From Photobacterium profundum SS9 (lineage in GTDB: Bacteria; Pseudomonadota; Gammaproteobacteria; Enterobacterales; Vibrionaceae): 64,000 nt of DNA. The notes beneath the pieces were generated by a model, which had not been told where the DNA came from, did no database searches, and worked only from the letters and a program-made list of their open reading frames with translations. Shown here one piece after another: positions 29,139 through 38,714 of the stretch. The stretch spans positions 3,299,411 through 3,363,410 of the forward strand of contig NC_006370.1 of the NCBI RefSeq assembly GCF_000196255.1, in the 5' to 3' direction. Every line of letters begins with the position of its first letter. Within the stretch, counting starts at the first letter, position 1. The position numbers and the translations under genes are program-made.

Positions 29139-30167
29139 CTACTGGTTATTTGCACGCTCAATAGCTAAAGCAAATACTGGAGCAATCGTATTTAACGCTT
29201 CTTCGGTAATTGGCTTACCATTTGAATCCGTCACGTTAATTGACGTACGGTTACCTAAATCACCAAGCTGCAATTTATAAGTACTATCATCCAACATAAT
29301 TGGTTTAGTACCAAGCTCTGTCCAGAATGCATCATCAGGCGAGCGGAATTTCACCTCAACCACACCTTGAGAGCGATTACGACCTTCAACAGTAAACCCA
29401 AGATCTTCCACCAACGATGGCAGGCGCTCCCAGAATACATTATAAGCTGCACGCGCAATAATTATAGGTAACCCACTACGGTCTTTACCCATTGAGATTG
29501 GAATTTGTTTAACCAACTCTTGTGCTCGTAAACGTGCTTCGTCACGTACTTGTTGATCGTACTTTGCAGTCACTAAATTCAACATCGCAATACTGTAACG
29601 CTCTTTATTAACGACAGAGACTGGTTTTTCAACACCATCTTCGCGCCAATCAATCAAAGATACTTTAAAGCTATAACGGTTAGACTCAGATGATTTCTCG
29701 ATCAAATAACGGTTACCAATTTCAGTATTTTCATCTTCATGAGTCCAGGTTACCCAATCAGTTTCAATTGAGTTTGCAGCTTGATTACGAATTTTTACAT
29801 TTTGCTCTGCAATAATGCCTTGGATAAGTAACCAAACTTTAGGCAGTTCTTCTGCTTTCGGGAGCAACAACGTCACACCGTCTGCATCTTTCACTGAACG
29901 TGCACCAGGAATTAACTCTAATACCTGCTGTGGAGGACGAATATCAACCCCTGAACCAATCTCACCCTGGTACGCTTTATTTTTAATCGCGTAATCATCG
30001 GTGCTAAAAGGTTCGGCTCCTGCAGGTAACGTCCAGCTTTCTAATGGTTTACTCTCAAGATAAGTAAAATCTTGATTCGCTTGACGACGGCGATCAGCCC
30101 CCCCCGAACAAGCAGCCAAACTGGCAACCATAACAGTCGTTAATACAAGCCTGTAATTACAATTCAT
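29139..30167 (-). CDS. bamC: Outer-membrane assembly lipoprotein BamC
   Basis: Lipoprotein subunit of the BAM complex that folds beta-barrel proteins into the outer membrane. The lipobox ASLAAC places the lipidated Cys at residue 20. An unstructured N-terminus and two helix-grip domains follow, with family motifs such as PPQQVLELIPGARSVKDADG, and GLPIIIARAAYNVFWERLP. 342 residues (E. coli 344). It lies 31 bp downstream of dapA, as in E. coli. Confidence 0.94.
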   Translation of the reverse strand: MNCNYRLVLTTVMVASLAACSGGADRRRQANQDFTYLESKPLESWTLPAGAEPFSTDDYAIKNKAYQGEIGSGVDIRPPQQVLELIPGARSVKDADGVTLLLPKAEELPKVWLLIQGIIAEQNVKIRNQAANSIETDWVTWTHEDENTEIGNRYLIEKSSESNRYSFKVSLIDWREDGVEKPVSVVNKERYSIAMLNLVTAKYDQQVRDEARLRAQELVKQIPISMGKDRSGLPIIIARAAYNVFWERLPSLVEDLGFTVEGRNRSQGVVEVKFRSPDDAFWTELGTKPIMLDDSTYKLQLGDLGNRTSINVTDSNGKPITEEALNTIAPVFALAIERANNQ

Positions 30168-30198
30168 CTAGCTTTTAAGCTCCTACGCTTTTTGCAAA

Positions 30199-31080
30199 TC
30201 ACAGTAATACATTGGCATCTTTCAAAGCCTGAAGAACAACTGGATGTGCTGATTCACTTAACTCAGTTAACGGTAAACGCAAATAGCCATGCTTAATCAA
30301 CCCTAATTGATGAGCTGCCCATTTAACCGGAATTGGATTAGATTCAACAAAAAGGTCTCTGTGCAACGGCATTAAGCGCGCATTGATCTTTTGCGCTGCT
30401 TCAAATTGGCCACTTAATGCCAATTTAAACATTGTTGCCATATCTGCTGCTGCAATATTAGCAGTTACAGAAATAACACCATGGCCACCCTGAGCAACAA
30501 AATCGAGACCTGTTGCATCATCACCGCTTAGTTGGATGAAGTCTTCACCACAAAGTTCCCTTGTTTTTTTAACTCGGGATAAATCACCTGTCGCATCTTT
30601 AATACCAACAATATTCTCGAATTTAGCAAGACGAGCAACCGTTTCAGGTAATAGGTCCACCGCTGTACGACCAGGTACATTATAGAGAAGTTGCGGTAGA
30701 TCAGTGGCTTCTGCGATGGCTTTATAATGCTGGTATAAACCTTCTTGCGTCGGTTTATTGTAATACGGCGTGACGGTTAAACAACCCGCAACACCAGTAC
30801 CGGAAAATAGTTTACTAAAAATGATGGCTTCATGCGTTGCATTAGCTCCTGTACCTGCAAGTACTTGAATACGGCCTTTAGCATATTCTAACGTCTTTAA
30901 AACAACCTTCACATGCTCATCAACGGTCAGAGTGGCTGACTCGCCAGAAGTACCTACAGCAACAATTGCATCAGTCCCTGCTGCAATATGATATTCAACC
31001 AAGTTAGCGAGACTTGCGTAATCGACTTCTCCAGCCTCGCCTAATGGTGTTATTAGCGCTACCATGCTTCCTGAAAACAT
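30199..31080 (-). CDS. dapA: 4-hydroxy-tetrahydrodipicolinate synthase
   Basis: Condenses pyruvate with aspartate semialdehyde, the first step specific to lysine and diaminopimelate synthesis. It is an aldolase-type TIM barrel. The catalytic Tyr is in [13 protein letters not shown], the Schiff-base Lys in [14 protein letters not shown], and the GTSGESATL loop is present. ATG 31080 is chosen over ATG 31086 because GGGGAG then lies 6 bp upstream and the family begins MF(S/T)GS. Divergent from gcvR over 250 bp; upstream of bamC. Confidence 0.96.
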
Positions 31081-31330
31081 GTCCATCTCCCCTTTTTTGT
31101 TAAGACTTCATGGTACTTTTGAGTGACTATAAACTCAAGCACGATAGTGGGTAAAATAGTGAACAATGACACTGTCTTATGAAATAAGGCGTATTCACCC
31201 TTAGATAAGAAGACCTTTAATTAAGTAGTACACGAACCTCGCCGCAATATCACTCATTTAATGGTTCTGTGAATTACGATTAATCCCACCTTCGTTCCTG
31301 TGATACCATAACAATGATGATAACAACACG

Positions 31331-31882
31331 ATGTGTATAAATATGGAACATTACCTAGTTATTACTGCCGTTGGAACGGATCGCCCTGGAATTTCAAATG
31401 AGATCAGCCATCTTGTAACACAGTGTGGCTGCAATATCGTGGATAGCAGACTTGCTTTATTTGGTACTGAATTTACCATCATTATGTTGCTATCTGGTAA
31501 CGCTAATGCCATTTCTCGAGTCGAATCAACATTACCCTTAAAAGCACAAGAACAAGAATTAATAACCGTAATGAAAAGAACGACTAAACACCAAGCACGT
31601 TTTTTTCCATATACCGCTGATTTTCATATCGAAGCCGATGATACGCCAGGCCTGATAGAACAATTCACACTATTTTTTGCCACTCGAAAAGTTGATATCT
31701 CATCACTCAGTGCGCACACCGTAGAAGCTGAAAGTGATGATTCAACCAATCACTTTATTCTGCAGATCAGTACAAACTTGCCTGAAGACTGCAACTTAAT
31801 GACGCTACAAGAAGAATATGAAGCGCTTTGTCTTAACCTTCAGGTAAAAGGTACCGTTACTTTTATCGGTCACAATACCTAG
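31331..31882 (+). CDS. gcvR: Glycine cleavage system repressor-modulator GcvR
   Basis: Cytosolic protein that binds GcvA and prevents activation of the gcv operon when glycine is low. Two ACT domains: residues about 7-80 (HYLVITAVGTDRPGISNEISHLVTQCGCNI) and 95-175 (FHIEADDTPGLIEQFTLFFATRKVDI). ATG 31331 aligns with the E. coli N-terminus; ATG 31343 is an alternative, and neither has a clear ribosome site. Next to bcp as in E. coli. Confidence 0.93.
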   Translation: MCINMEHYLVITAVGTDRPGISNEISHLVTQCGCNIVDSRLALFGTEFTIIMLLSGNANAISRVESTLPLKAQEQELITVMKRTTKHQARFFPYTADFHIEADDTPGLIEQFTLFFATRKVDISSLSAHTVEAESDDSTNHFILQISTNLPEDCNLMTLQEEYEALCLNLQVKGTVTFIGHNT

Positions 31883-31947
31883 CCCTAAACATATTATAAA
31901 AACTATTCATTTAGTAAAAAGTCACTAAGCTCAAAAGGAAATAAACT

Positions 31948-32418
31948 ATGAAGACTTTGACTGCTGGCACACCAGCACCAGCCTTCTCTTTGCTTAACCA
32001 AGATAATGAACTCACAAACCTTGCTGATTTTAAAGGTAAAAAAGTATTGGCATACTTCTACCCTAAAGCAATGACGCCTGGGTGCACGGTACAAGCCTGC
32101 GGTTTACGTGACAGTAAAACTGAATTAGATGCATTAAATGTAGTTGTACTGGGTATTAGCATCGATGCTGTTAAACGCCTGCCTAGATTCATTGAGCGCG
32201 ACAACCTCAATTTCACATTACTTTCAGATGAAGATCATGCGGTAGCTGAGCAGTTTGGTGTCTGGGGTGAGAAAAAGTTCATGGGTAAAGTATATGATGG
32301 CCTTCATCGCATCAGTTTTTTAATCGATGAGAATGGCACCATTGAACACGTATTTAATAAGTTTAAAACGAAAACTCACCATGAAGTGGTCTTAGATTAT
32401 TTCAACAATGCTGAGTAA
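31948..32418 (+). CDS. bcp: Thioredoxin-dependent peroxiredoxin Bcp
   Basis: Reduces hydrogen peroxide and organic hydroperoxides using thioredoxin. 156 residues. The thioredoxin-fold motif FYPKAMTPGCTVQACGLRD carries the peroxidatic Cys in PGCT and the resolving Cys five residues later. An AAAAGGA site precedes the ATG. A strong terminator shared with the convergent perM follows. Confidence 0.96.
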   Translation: MKTLTAGTPAPAFSLLNQDNELTNLADFKGKKVLAYFYPKAMTPGCTVQACGLRDSKTELDALNVVVLGISIDAVKRLPRFIERDNLNFTLLSDEDHAVAEQFGVWGEKKFMGKVYDGLHRISFLIDENGTIEHVFNKFKTKTHHEVVLDYFNNAE

Positions 32419-32440
32419 TCATCTTTAGCTTAGCGAAACT

Positions 32441-32468
32441 AAAAAAGGTCGCAAATGCGACCTTTTTT
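32441..32468. terminator. Bidirectional terminator bcp/perM
   Basis: Perfect AAAAAAGGTCGC / GCGACCTTTTTT stem with an AAAT loop between convergent genes. Confidence 0.94.
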
Positions 32469-32508
32469 CAGCGTAAGATTTAACATGATCTATTACATGC
32501 GAATACTA

Positions 32509-33579
32509 TTACTCACTAACCGTATCGTCTGGTTCAGAGGAAGGTAAGGCTCCCCATACCGCTTTCACTAATGTGGCCAACGGTATTGCAAAAAAGACTC
32601 CCCAGAAGCCCCATAACCCTCCAAATACCAAGACTGCCACAATAATAGCAACGGGGTGTAAGTTAACCGCTTCAGAAAATAAGACTGGCACTAACACATT
32701 GCCATCAAGCGCTTGAATAACACCATAAGCTGCAAGCAACCACCAAAAGTCAGGCGTCAATCCCCACTGGAACAGACCTACCATCGCAACAGGTACAGTA
32801 ACCGCTGCCGCGCCAATGTATGGAATAAGAACAGAAAGCCCAACAAGCACACTCAATAGAACAGCGTAACGCAAGTCCATCACTGCAAAAGTAATATAAC
32901 TCGCAATACCAATGATAAAGATTTCAGTGACTTTACCTCGAATATAATTCGAGATTTGTTCATTCATCTCAGCACCGACTTTGCTTGTTAAACGGCGGTT
33001 CTTGGGCAAAATACCGCTCATTGTCGCAAGCATTTCATCTTTATCTTTTAATAAGAAAAAGACTAATAGTGGCACTAAGATCAAATAGACCGCTATCGTT
33101 GCTAAACTCACTAAAGATGCCAGCGACCCTTTAACAACACTTTCCCCTAATCCCATCACTTTCTCACGTAATGTTTCCATAAACGTAATCGCTTGATGAG
33201 GTTGAACAAAGTCAGGGTAACGTTCAGGTAAGCTAGAAACATAGTGTTGCAAATCATTGAACATTGTTGGCACATCAGAAGCAAAATTACCCACTTGATG
33301 CCAGATGGTAGGCACTAGCCCAAAAAAGGCCATAACCATTAAACCAGCAAAAATAAGCAATACCACTAAAACTGCAACAGTACGTGGCAAGCCTAAACGC
33401 TCTAAGCGCATGACTGGCCATTCCAATAAATACGCCAGTACAATAGCGACTAATAGTGGTGCGATAAGATTACCGAAAAAGTAGATCGTTAAAAAACCAC
33501 CTAGCAAAATAGCGATCAAACTCACCGCATGAGGATCTGAGAATCTTCGCATGTACCAACGATTGAGCATATCCAGCAT
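32509..33579 (-). CDS. perM: PerM/AI-2E-family membrane transporter
   Basis: Polytopic inner-membrane protein of the AI-2E exporter/permease superfamily, 356 residues with about seven or eight hydrophobic segments. The N-terminal paired helices (AILLGGFLTIYFFG, LVAIVLAYLLEWPV), the middle LVSLATIAVYLILVPLLVFFLLKDKDEM and the re-entrant C-terminal LVGLSVLIPYIGAAAVTVPVAMV are typical. The substrate is unknown; position next to bepA and bcp matches E. coli perM. It lies 9 bp after the small TusA-like gene in a probable operon. Confidence 0.88.
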   Translation of the reverse strand: MLDMLNRWYMRRFSDPHAVSLIAILLGGFLTIYFFGNLIAPLLVAIVLAYLLEWPVMRLERLGLPRTVAVLVVLLIFAGLMVMAFFGLVPTIWHQVGNFASDVPTMFNDLQHYVSSLPERYPDFVQPHQAITFMETLREKVMGLGESVVKGSLASLVSLATIAVYLILVPLLVFFLLKDKDEMLATMSGILPKNRRLTSKVGAEMNEQISNYIRGKVTEIFIIGIASYITFAVMDLRYAVLLSVLVGLSVLIPYIGAAAVTVPVAMVGLFQWGLTPDFWWLLAAYGVIQALDGNVLVPVLFSEAVNLHPVAIIVAVLVFGGLWGFWGVFFAIPLATLVKAVWGALPSSEPDDTVSE

Positions 33580-33588
33580 AAATATTTT

Positions 33589-33816
33589 TCACAGCCTTTT
33601 AGTTGCGATAATGACAAGCTCTTGTGGAGTATCGGCTTGTACCTTTACATTAAACCCATTATTAAGAAGGTAACGGGAAATATCTTGTCTCGCACCAGCA
33701 TCAGAGATAATAATTTCTATACTCTGATTTGAACGAAGACTTTTACTTGCTCTTTTTGCTAATAAAAGCGCCAAAGGACAACGTTCTGAAGCTAAATTAA
33801 GCGTTTGAATATCCAT
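33589..33816 (-). CDS. TusA/SirA-like sulfurtransferase-family protein
   Basis: 75-residue protein with the TusA/YedF fold: an N-terminal LNLASERCPLALLLAKRAS block carries the conserved Cys-Pro (Cys13), then a beta strand IEIIISDAGARQDISRYLLNNGF and the final VQADTPQELVIIATKRL. TusA proteins relay sulfur for tRNA thiolation; members of unknown function often sit next to a membrane transporter, as here with perM. The specific role is not known. Confidence 0.8.
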   Translation of the reverse strand: MDIQTLNLASERCPLALLLAKRASKSLRSNQSIEIIISDAGARQDISRYLLNNGFNVKVQADTPQELVIIATKRL

Positions 33817-33998
33817 TCAGGTATGCTGACAATTATTATCCATCAGGGTATTGTAAAGGACATCGGTTCGACAAAAAAGAAACCCTTCATAAGTTTCGTT
33901 GTCTTATTCGCATAAATCTCTAATAATTGGTGATAGTCAATGATTGCATATCACCAATTAGCGTCGATAACTACCACAAAGGCGGCAGTATTATAAAC

Positions 33999-35456
33999 AT
34001 GTTTCGTTTTGCTAAAGTGCCAACCTATCTATTAATCAGTGCTTTATTAAGCTCTAGTTTCACTGTGAGTGCTAACAACAGCAATAGTCTACCAGAAATT
34101 GGGACAACAGCTGCTGCGACATTAACAATAGAAAAAGGGCAGGAGTACGGTGATGCATACATGCGCATGTTACGTGCTAGCCAACCGGTTATCAGTGACC
34201 CTTTATTATCGGAATATGTACAAGATTTAGGTAATCGTCTTGTTGCTAATGCAGACAGTGTACGCACGCCATTTAATTTCTTCATGATCCAAAATCGTGA
34301 AATTAATGCGTTCGCGTTTTTTGGTGGCTACGTAGCGATTCATAGTGGGTTGTTTTTATACGCTCAATCAGAAAGCGAACTGGCTTCGGTTATTGCCCAC
34401 GAAATAGCACACGTTACTCAACGCCACCTAGCCAGAAGCATGGAAGATCAAGCTAAAAAGTCCCCCATGACAATGGCAGCACTAGTGGGCTCTTTAATGC
34501 TTGCTATTGCGGCACCTGAAGCCGGGATCGCCGCGATTCATGCGACAACGGCGGCATCAATGCAAGGGCAAATTAACTATACCCGCAGTAATGAAAAAGA
34601 AGCTGACCGTATCGGTATTGCGACTTTAGCCAAATCTGGTTTTGAAGTACAAGCTATGCCGCGATTCTTCGGACGCTTGGCCGATCAATACCGCTACGCC
34701 AGTAAACCACCAGCGATGTTATTGACTCACCCATTACCAGAGGCCCGTGTTTCTGATACGCGTAGCCGTGCGAACCAATACCCGAATGTAAGGTTACCGT
34801 TATCTGAACCTTACCAACTGACTCGAGCACGAATTGTGGCACGTTACGCAGGTATTGAGAGTGAGGCTGCACTTGATTGGTTTAACCGTAAAATGAAAAA
34901 AGCGTCTCCCAAAATGAAGCCGGCGCTTAATTATGGTAAAGCGCTGGTTTACATGGATTCAGGTAAATACCAACAAGCTCATGCGTTATTAGACCCTCTT
35001 ATTGCGGCAGAGCCCAACAATCGTTTTTACATTGATTCAGCAACCGATCTAGATTTATTCCAAAAACGCTATGACTCTGCTATCAATCGCTTGGAAAAAG
35101 CGCTGCGACAAAACCCGAATAACAGCGTGTTACGTTTGAACTTAGCGCATGCTTTGCAAGAATCAGGTTTAAATGCGAGCAGCATTTCGATACTTACCCG
35201 CTACACCTATGACAACCCTAACGATAGCAATGGTTGGAGTCTACTGGCGCAAGCCTATGCAGCAGCAGGTAAACGAGACGGGGAATTAGCCTCTCGCGCA
35301 GAGTTAATGGCACTACGAGGTCAATGGGACAGAGCGATTAATAATTATATTCAAGCGAGTCAAATCGCTGATGTTAATTCACTAGACCAAGCACGCTATG
35401 ATGCCCGTATTGATCAGCTACGTTTATCTCGTGAACGTTTTGCAAATCTGCAATAG
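33999..35456 (+). CDS. bepA: Periplasmic metalloprotease/chaperone BepA
   Basis: M48-family zinc protease that assists or degrades LptD and BAM substrates. ATG 33999 gives a clean signal peptide (FRFAKVPTYLLISALLSSSF, cleavage near residue 25) and 485 residues, close to E. coli (487); the frame continues to 33927 without support. The zinc motif HEIAHVTQRH is at about residues 133-142, the third ligand in NEKEADRIG, and C-terminal TPR repeats cover about 305-480. It probably works with BamC, LptE and other envelope factors in this window. Confidence 0.95.
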   Translation: MFRFAKVPTYLLISALLSSSFTVSANNSNSLPEIGTTAAATLTIEKGQEYGDAYMRMLRASQPVISDPLLSEYVQDLGNRLVANADSVRTPFNFFMIQNREINAFAFFGGYVAIHSGLFLYAQSESELASVIAHEIAHVTQRHLARSMEDQAKKSPMTMAALVGSLMLAIAAPEAGIAAIHATTAASMQGQINYTRSNEKEADRIGIATLAKSGFEVQAMPRFFGRLADQYRYASKPPAMLLTHPLPEARVSDTRSRANQYPNVRLPLSEPYQLTRARIVARYAGIESEAALDWFNRKMKKASPKMKPALNYGKALVYMDSGKYQQAHALLDPLIAAEPNNRFYIDSATDLDLFQKRYDSAINRLEKALRQNPNNSVLRLNLAHALQESGLNASSISILTRYTYDNPNDSNGWSLLAQAYAAAGKRDGELASRAELMALRGQWDRAINNYIQASQIADVNSLDQARYDARIDQLRLSRERFANLQ

Positions 35457-35488
35457 CCGCTAAATTATTCAACAGTCTTCGTTTTTTA

Positions 35489-35524
35489 TATGTTGCAGTT
35501 CCTCTACAATGGAGCTGCAACATA
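35489..35524 (+). terminator. Hairpin after bepA
   Basis: Long stem TATGTTGCAG-TTCC / GGAG-CTGCAACATA with one G-U pair; no strong T-tail on the plus strand. Confidence 0.45.
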
Positions 35525-35607
35525 ATTAACAATTTACCATCACAAATAGCTCATCATTAAAAACAATAAATTAATTTAACATTACGTTATTTTAGGAGAA
35601 GCCGCTC

Positions 35608-36542
<935 letters not shown>

Positions 36543-36585
36543 CTATTTCATAGTGCTCACTTGAGCCTCTGTAAGGGATAACACC

Positions 36586-37020
36586 ATGACGCCTATGAGC
36601 TCGAACACAAAAAATTTACGCTATTTCGCACTCATTGCGAATCTTTCCCTGATCCTATGGGTTGGGCTATGGCAAAGTACGATTTCTCCCCATCCCCACT
36701 TGAATAATTACGTTATTGCAGTGATGTGGATAATACCAATGCTATTGCCTTTAAAAGGTATTTTAGAAGGTAAGCCGTATACGCATGCATGGGCGAACTT
36801 TATTTTAATGTTCTACTTTCTGCATGCATTAACGATTTTGTGGGTTGATGATGGCGAGCGTTGGTTAGCCTTGATCGAGCTCATTATTACCTCTAGTGCT
36901 TTTGTTGCCAATATTTTATTTGCCCGTGTTAGAGCAAAAGAGCTTGGTATTAAGTTAAAGCGTTTATCTCAAGTCGAAAGAGAAGAAAGAGAAGCTCACG
37001 ACACCAAAGAACCAAAATAA
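36586..37020 (+). CDS. DUF2069 membrane protein
   Basis: 144-residue membrane protein of unknown function with about four hydrophobic segments (YFALIANLSLILWVGLW, YVIAVMWIIPMLLPLKGIL, WANFILMFYFLHALTILWV, LALIELIITSSAFVANILFA) and a charged C-terminal tail. An AGGGA site precedes the ATG. It follows wrbA by 43 bp, the arrangement seen in vibrios, and ends in a strong terminator. Confidence 0.8.
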   Translation: MTPMSSNTKNLRYFALIANLSLILWVGLWQSTISPHPHLNNYVIAVMWIIPMLLPLKGILEGKPYTHAWANFILMFYFLHALTILWVDDGERWLALIELIITSSAFVANILFARVRAKELGIKLKRLSQVEREEREAHDTKEPK

Positions 37021-37021
37021 A

Positions 37022-37052
37022 AAAGGCGCCAATTATGGCGCCTTTCTTTTTT
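37022..37052. terminator. Bidirectional terminator DUF2069/DUF2066
   Basis: AAAGGCGCC / GGCGCCTTT stem with an AATTAT loop, then a T-run, between convergent genes. Confidence 0.9.
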
Positions 37053-37081
37053 ACATTCAAAGCATATGGGCTACTAGCCGC

Positions 37082-38311
37082 TTAAGATTTCCAGTAATAC
37101 ACTTCAACTTGAGCCTGCTCTGGCTGTATTGTTGCACTCACATCTATGGCACTAGGTTCAGCGGGTAACTGACCTGACTGATCACTAGATGCTTGTGGAT
37201 CGATAGGCTTTATTAACATGTTATTTTGAGCGATATCAGCGGCAACAGGATCAATAACACCGGTTGCGATATTATCCTCAAATTCAATCGTATCCTGTAT
37301 ATCTATCGTTTTCTGGCTAATACGCGAATCTTGACCTAGCTCTCGACGAAATGCGGCCTCACTACTCAATAGCTTTACATCGAATTGAACTGAATCACCT
37401 TGTAACCGGTTAGCATTAACCGATGCCACAGAGGTCAAATTGGTCAGCATTCTTTCTAAAGTAAAAAAGTCTTCGGTTGTTTTTACATTGCCCACTTGAA
37501 TGGCAAACGCGCCATCACTTGCACCACCAAGTTGAACGGCATATTTAGCCGCCAGTTCATCGGCAACCTTATTCATCATGTCGGTTGTTGCTTTAGCTGC
37601 CGTGCCTGATACTCGCCCTTCTGCGGGTGCTTTTTGAGAGTTCACAATCTGATCGGGCTTCTGAGGGAATAGCTGCCAAGATAAATTAACATTATCATCC
37701 GCTTGCTTACGTGCTCGAACAACAAGTACCGCATCAGGATTATAGCGTAGGCTCGCCTCGGCAATTGGCTGAACAAAACCACCCCATAAATCAGGAATAC
37801 TTAATGCGGTCACATCATCAAAATCACCAATAGGCATAATAACGGGCAAGCCACGTTTATCTGCAGCAAGGTTCATCTGTGGCTGCAAAGAATTGCCAGA
37901 TTGGTCCCACAGAATTTCACGTTCACGATTTGACTCTTCGACGAGCCACACCAAAATAGTCGGACGCTGCTCATTCCATAGTGTTGCGTTAGCTTTGGTT
38001 AATAGGTCACGAATTTGGCCGCCATTAAACGTCAGCTCCAATGTGCGCTCACCATTAAGATTACCGTAACCAAATTGGCTGATGTATAGCCGGCTATTAG
38101 TCATAGCCTTACGAATCACTTCGTTATTAGCAATTGCACTCTGACCGGATACCTTAATCAATACCTGCTCTAACCCTTGGGCTTGTGCTTGTTTCTCTGA
38201 TTGTTTATCGGTATCAGGTAATACAACCTGAGCTTGATACAAATTGGTAACGGTCGCGGCTTTCACCGGTAAGGCTAATAAAGCCAAAAATAAAAAAGCA
38301 AAACGCAGCAT
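37082..38311 (-). CDS. DUF2066 secreted protein
   Basis: Exported protein of unknown function, about 409 residues, with an N-terminal signal (LRFAFLFLALLALPVKA). The conserved block ATVTNLYQAQVVLPDTDKQS, the ALIKVSGQSA-type segment and VWLVEESNREREILWD are typical of DUF2066. The frame opens at 38326, but ATG 38311 has AAAGAG about 6 bp upstream and begins the signal. The C-terminal third is low-complexity with scattered prolines. Divergent from uraA. Confidence 0.78.
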   Translation of the reverse strand: MLRFAFLFLALLALPVKAATVTNLYQAQVVLPDTDKQSEKQAQAQGLEQVLIKVSGQSAIANNEVIRKAMTNSRLYISQFGYGNLNGERTLELTFNGGQIRDLLTKANATLWNEQRPTILVWLVEESNREREILWDQSGNSLQPQMNLAADKRGLPVIMPIGDFDDVTALSIPDLWGGFVQPIAEASLRYNPDAVLVVRARKQADDNVNLSWQLFPQKPDQIVNSQKAPAEGRVSGTAAKATTDMMNKVADELAAKYAVQLGGASDGAFAIQVGNVKTTEDFFTLERMLTNLTSVASVNANRLQGDSVQFDVKLLSSEAAFRRELGQDSRISQKTIDIQDTIEFEDNIATGVIDPVAADIAQNNMLIKPIDPQASSDQSGQLPAEPSAIDVSATIQPEQAQVEVYYWKS

Positions 38312-38566
38312 AAAAAACTCTTTCATAGCTTAGTTAGTCTCTGAACATTAAATACTCAGATTAAGATGCAGCAACGTTTGTTGCCATAAAAAGTGCGATA
38401 TGACTCTACTATATCAGACTACCTAAAATTTACCTGAATGAATGGAAATTCTAACCCAATCTTGATAATCACTCAAAAACCATCATACCGATTACTTAGG
38501 GAATTTAGCCCCCTAACGCTTATTTTTATTTATTGCCTAAAACTTATCATTCTTACCGCGACAATA

Positions 38567-38595
38567 TTGACAGATAAACAGCCTCTTACAATCAT
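38567..38595 (+). promoter_or_regulatory. Candidate uraA promoter
   Basis: Consensus -35 TTGACA (38567-38572), a 17-bp spacer and AATCAT (38590-38595). If used, transcription would start near 38602 and produce a leader of about 110 nt. Confidence 0.45.
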
Positions 38596-38669
38596 ACAAA
38601 CAATCAACAGATTTATTGATTGTAAGCAACTTATTGCCATCAACTGATATAGGTAATCGATTGCTTACA
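38585..38669 (+). promoter_or_regulatory. uraA leader with alternative hairpins and PurR-like box
   Basis: Perfect 9-bp inverted repeats: CTTACAATC (38585-38593) with GATTGTAAG (38618-38626), and TGTAAGCAA (38621-38629) with TTGCTTACA (38661-38669). They share bases, so they exclude each other. A PurR-like box AGGTAATCGATTGCTT (38651-38666) matches 10 of 11 fixed consensus positions. The rest of the 38312-38714 gap shows no gene. Confidence 0.45.
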
Positions 38670-38714
38670 TGTTAGGATTGCGCGATTTTATTTTCAGATA
38701 GGGTGATAACAATA

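Noticed and set aside
38438..38647. 69-residue frame between the DUF2066 gene and uraA
   Set aside because: AT-rich, low-complexity composition and no ribosome site; it overlaps the candidate uraA promoter and leader.
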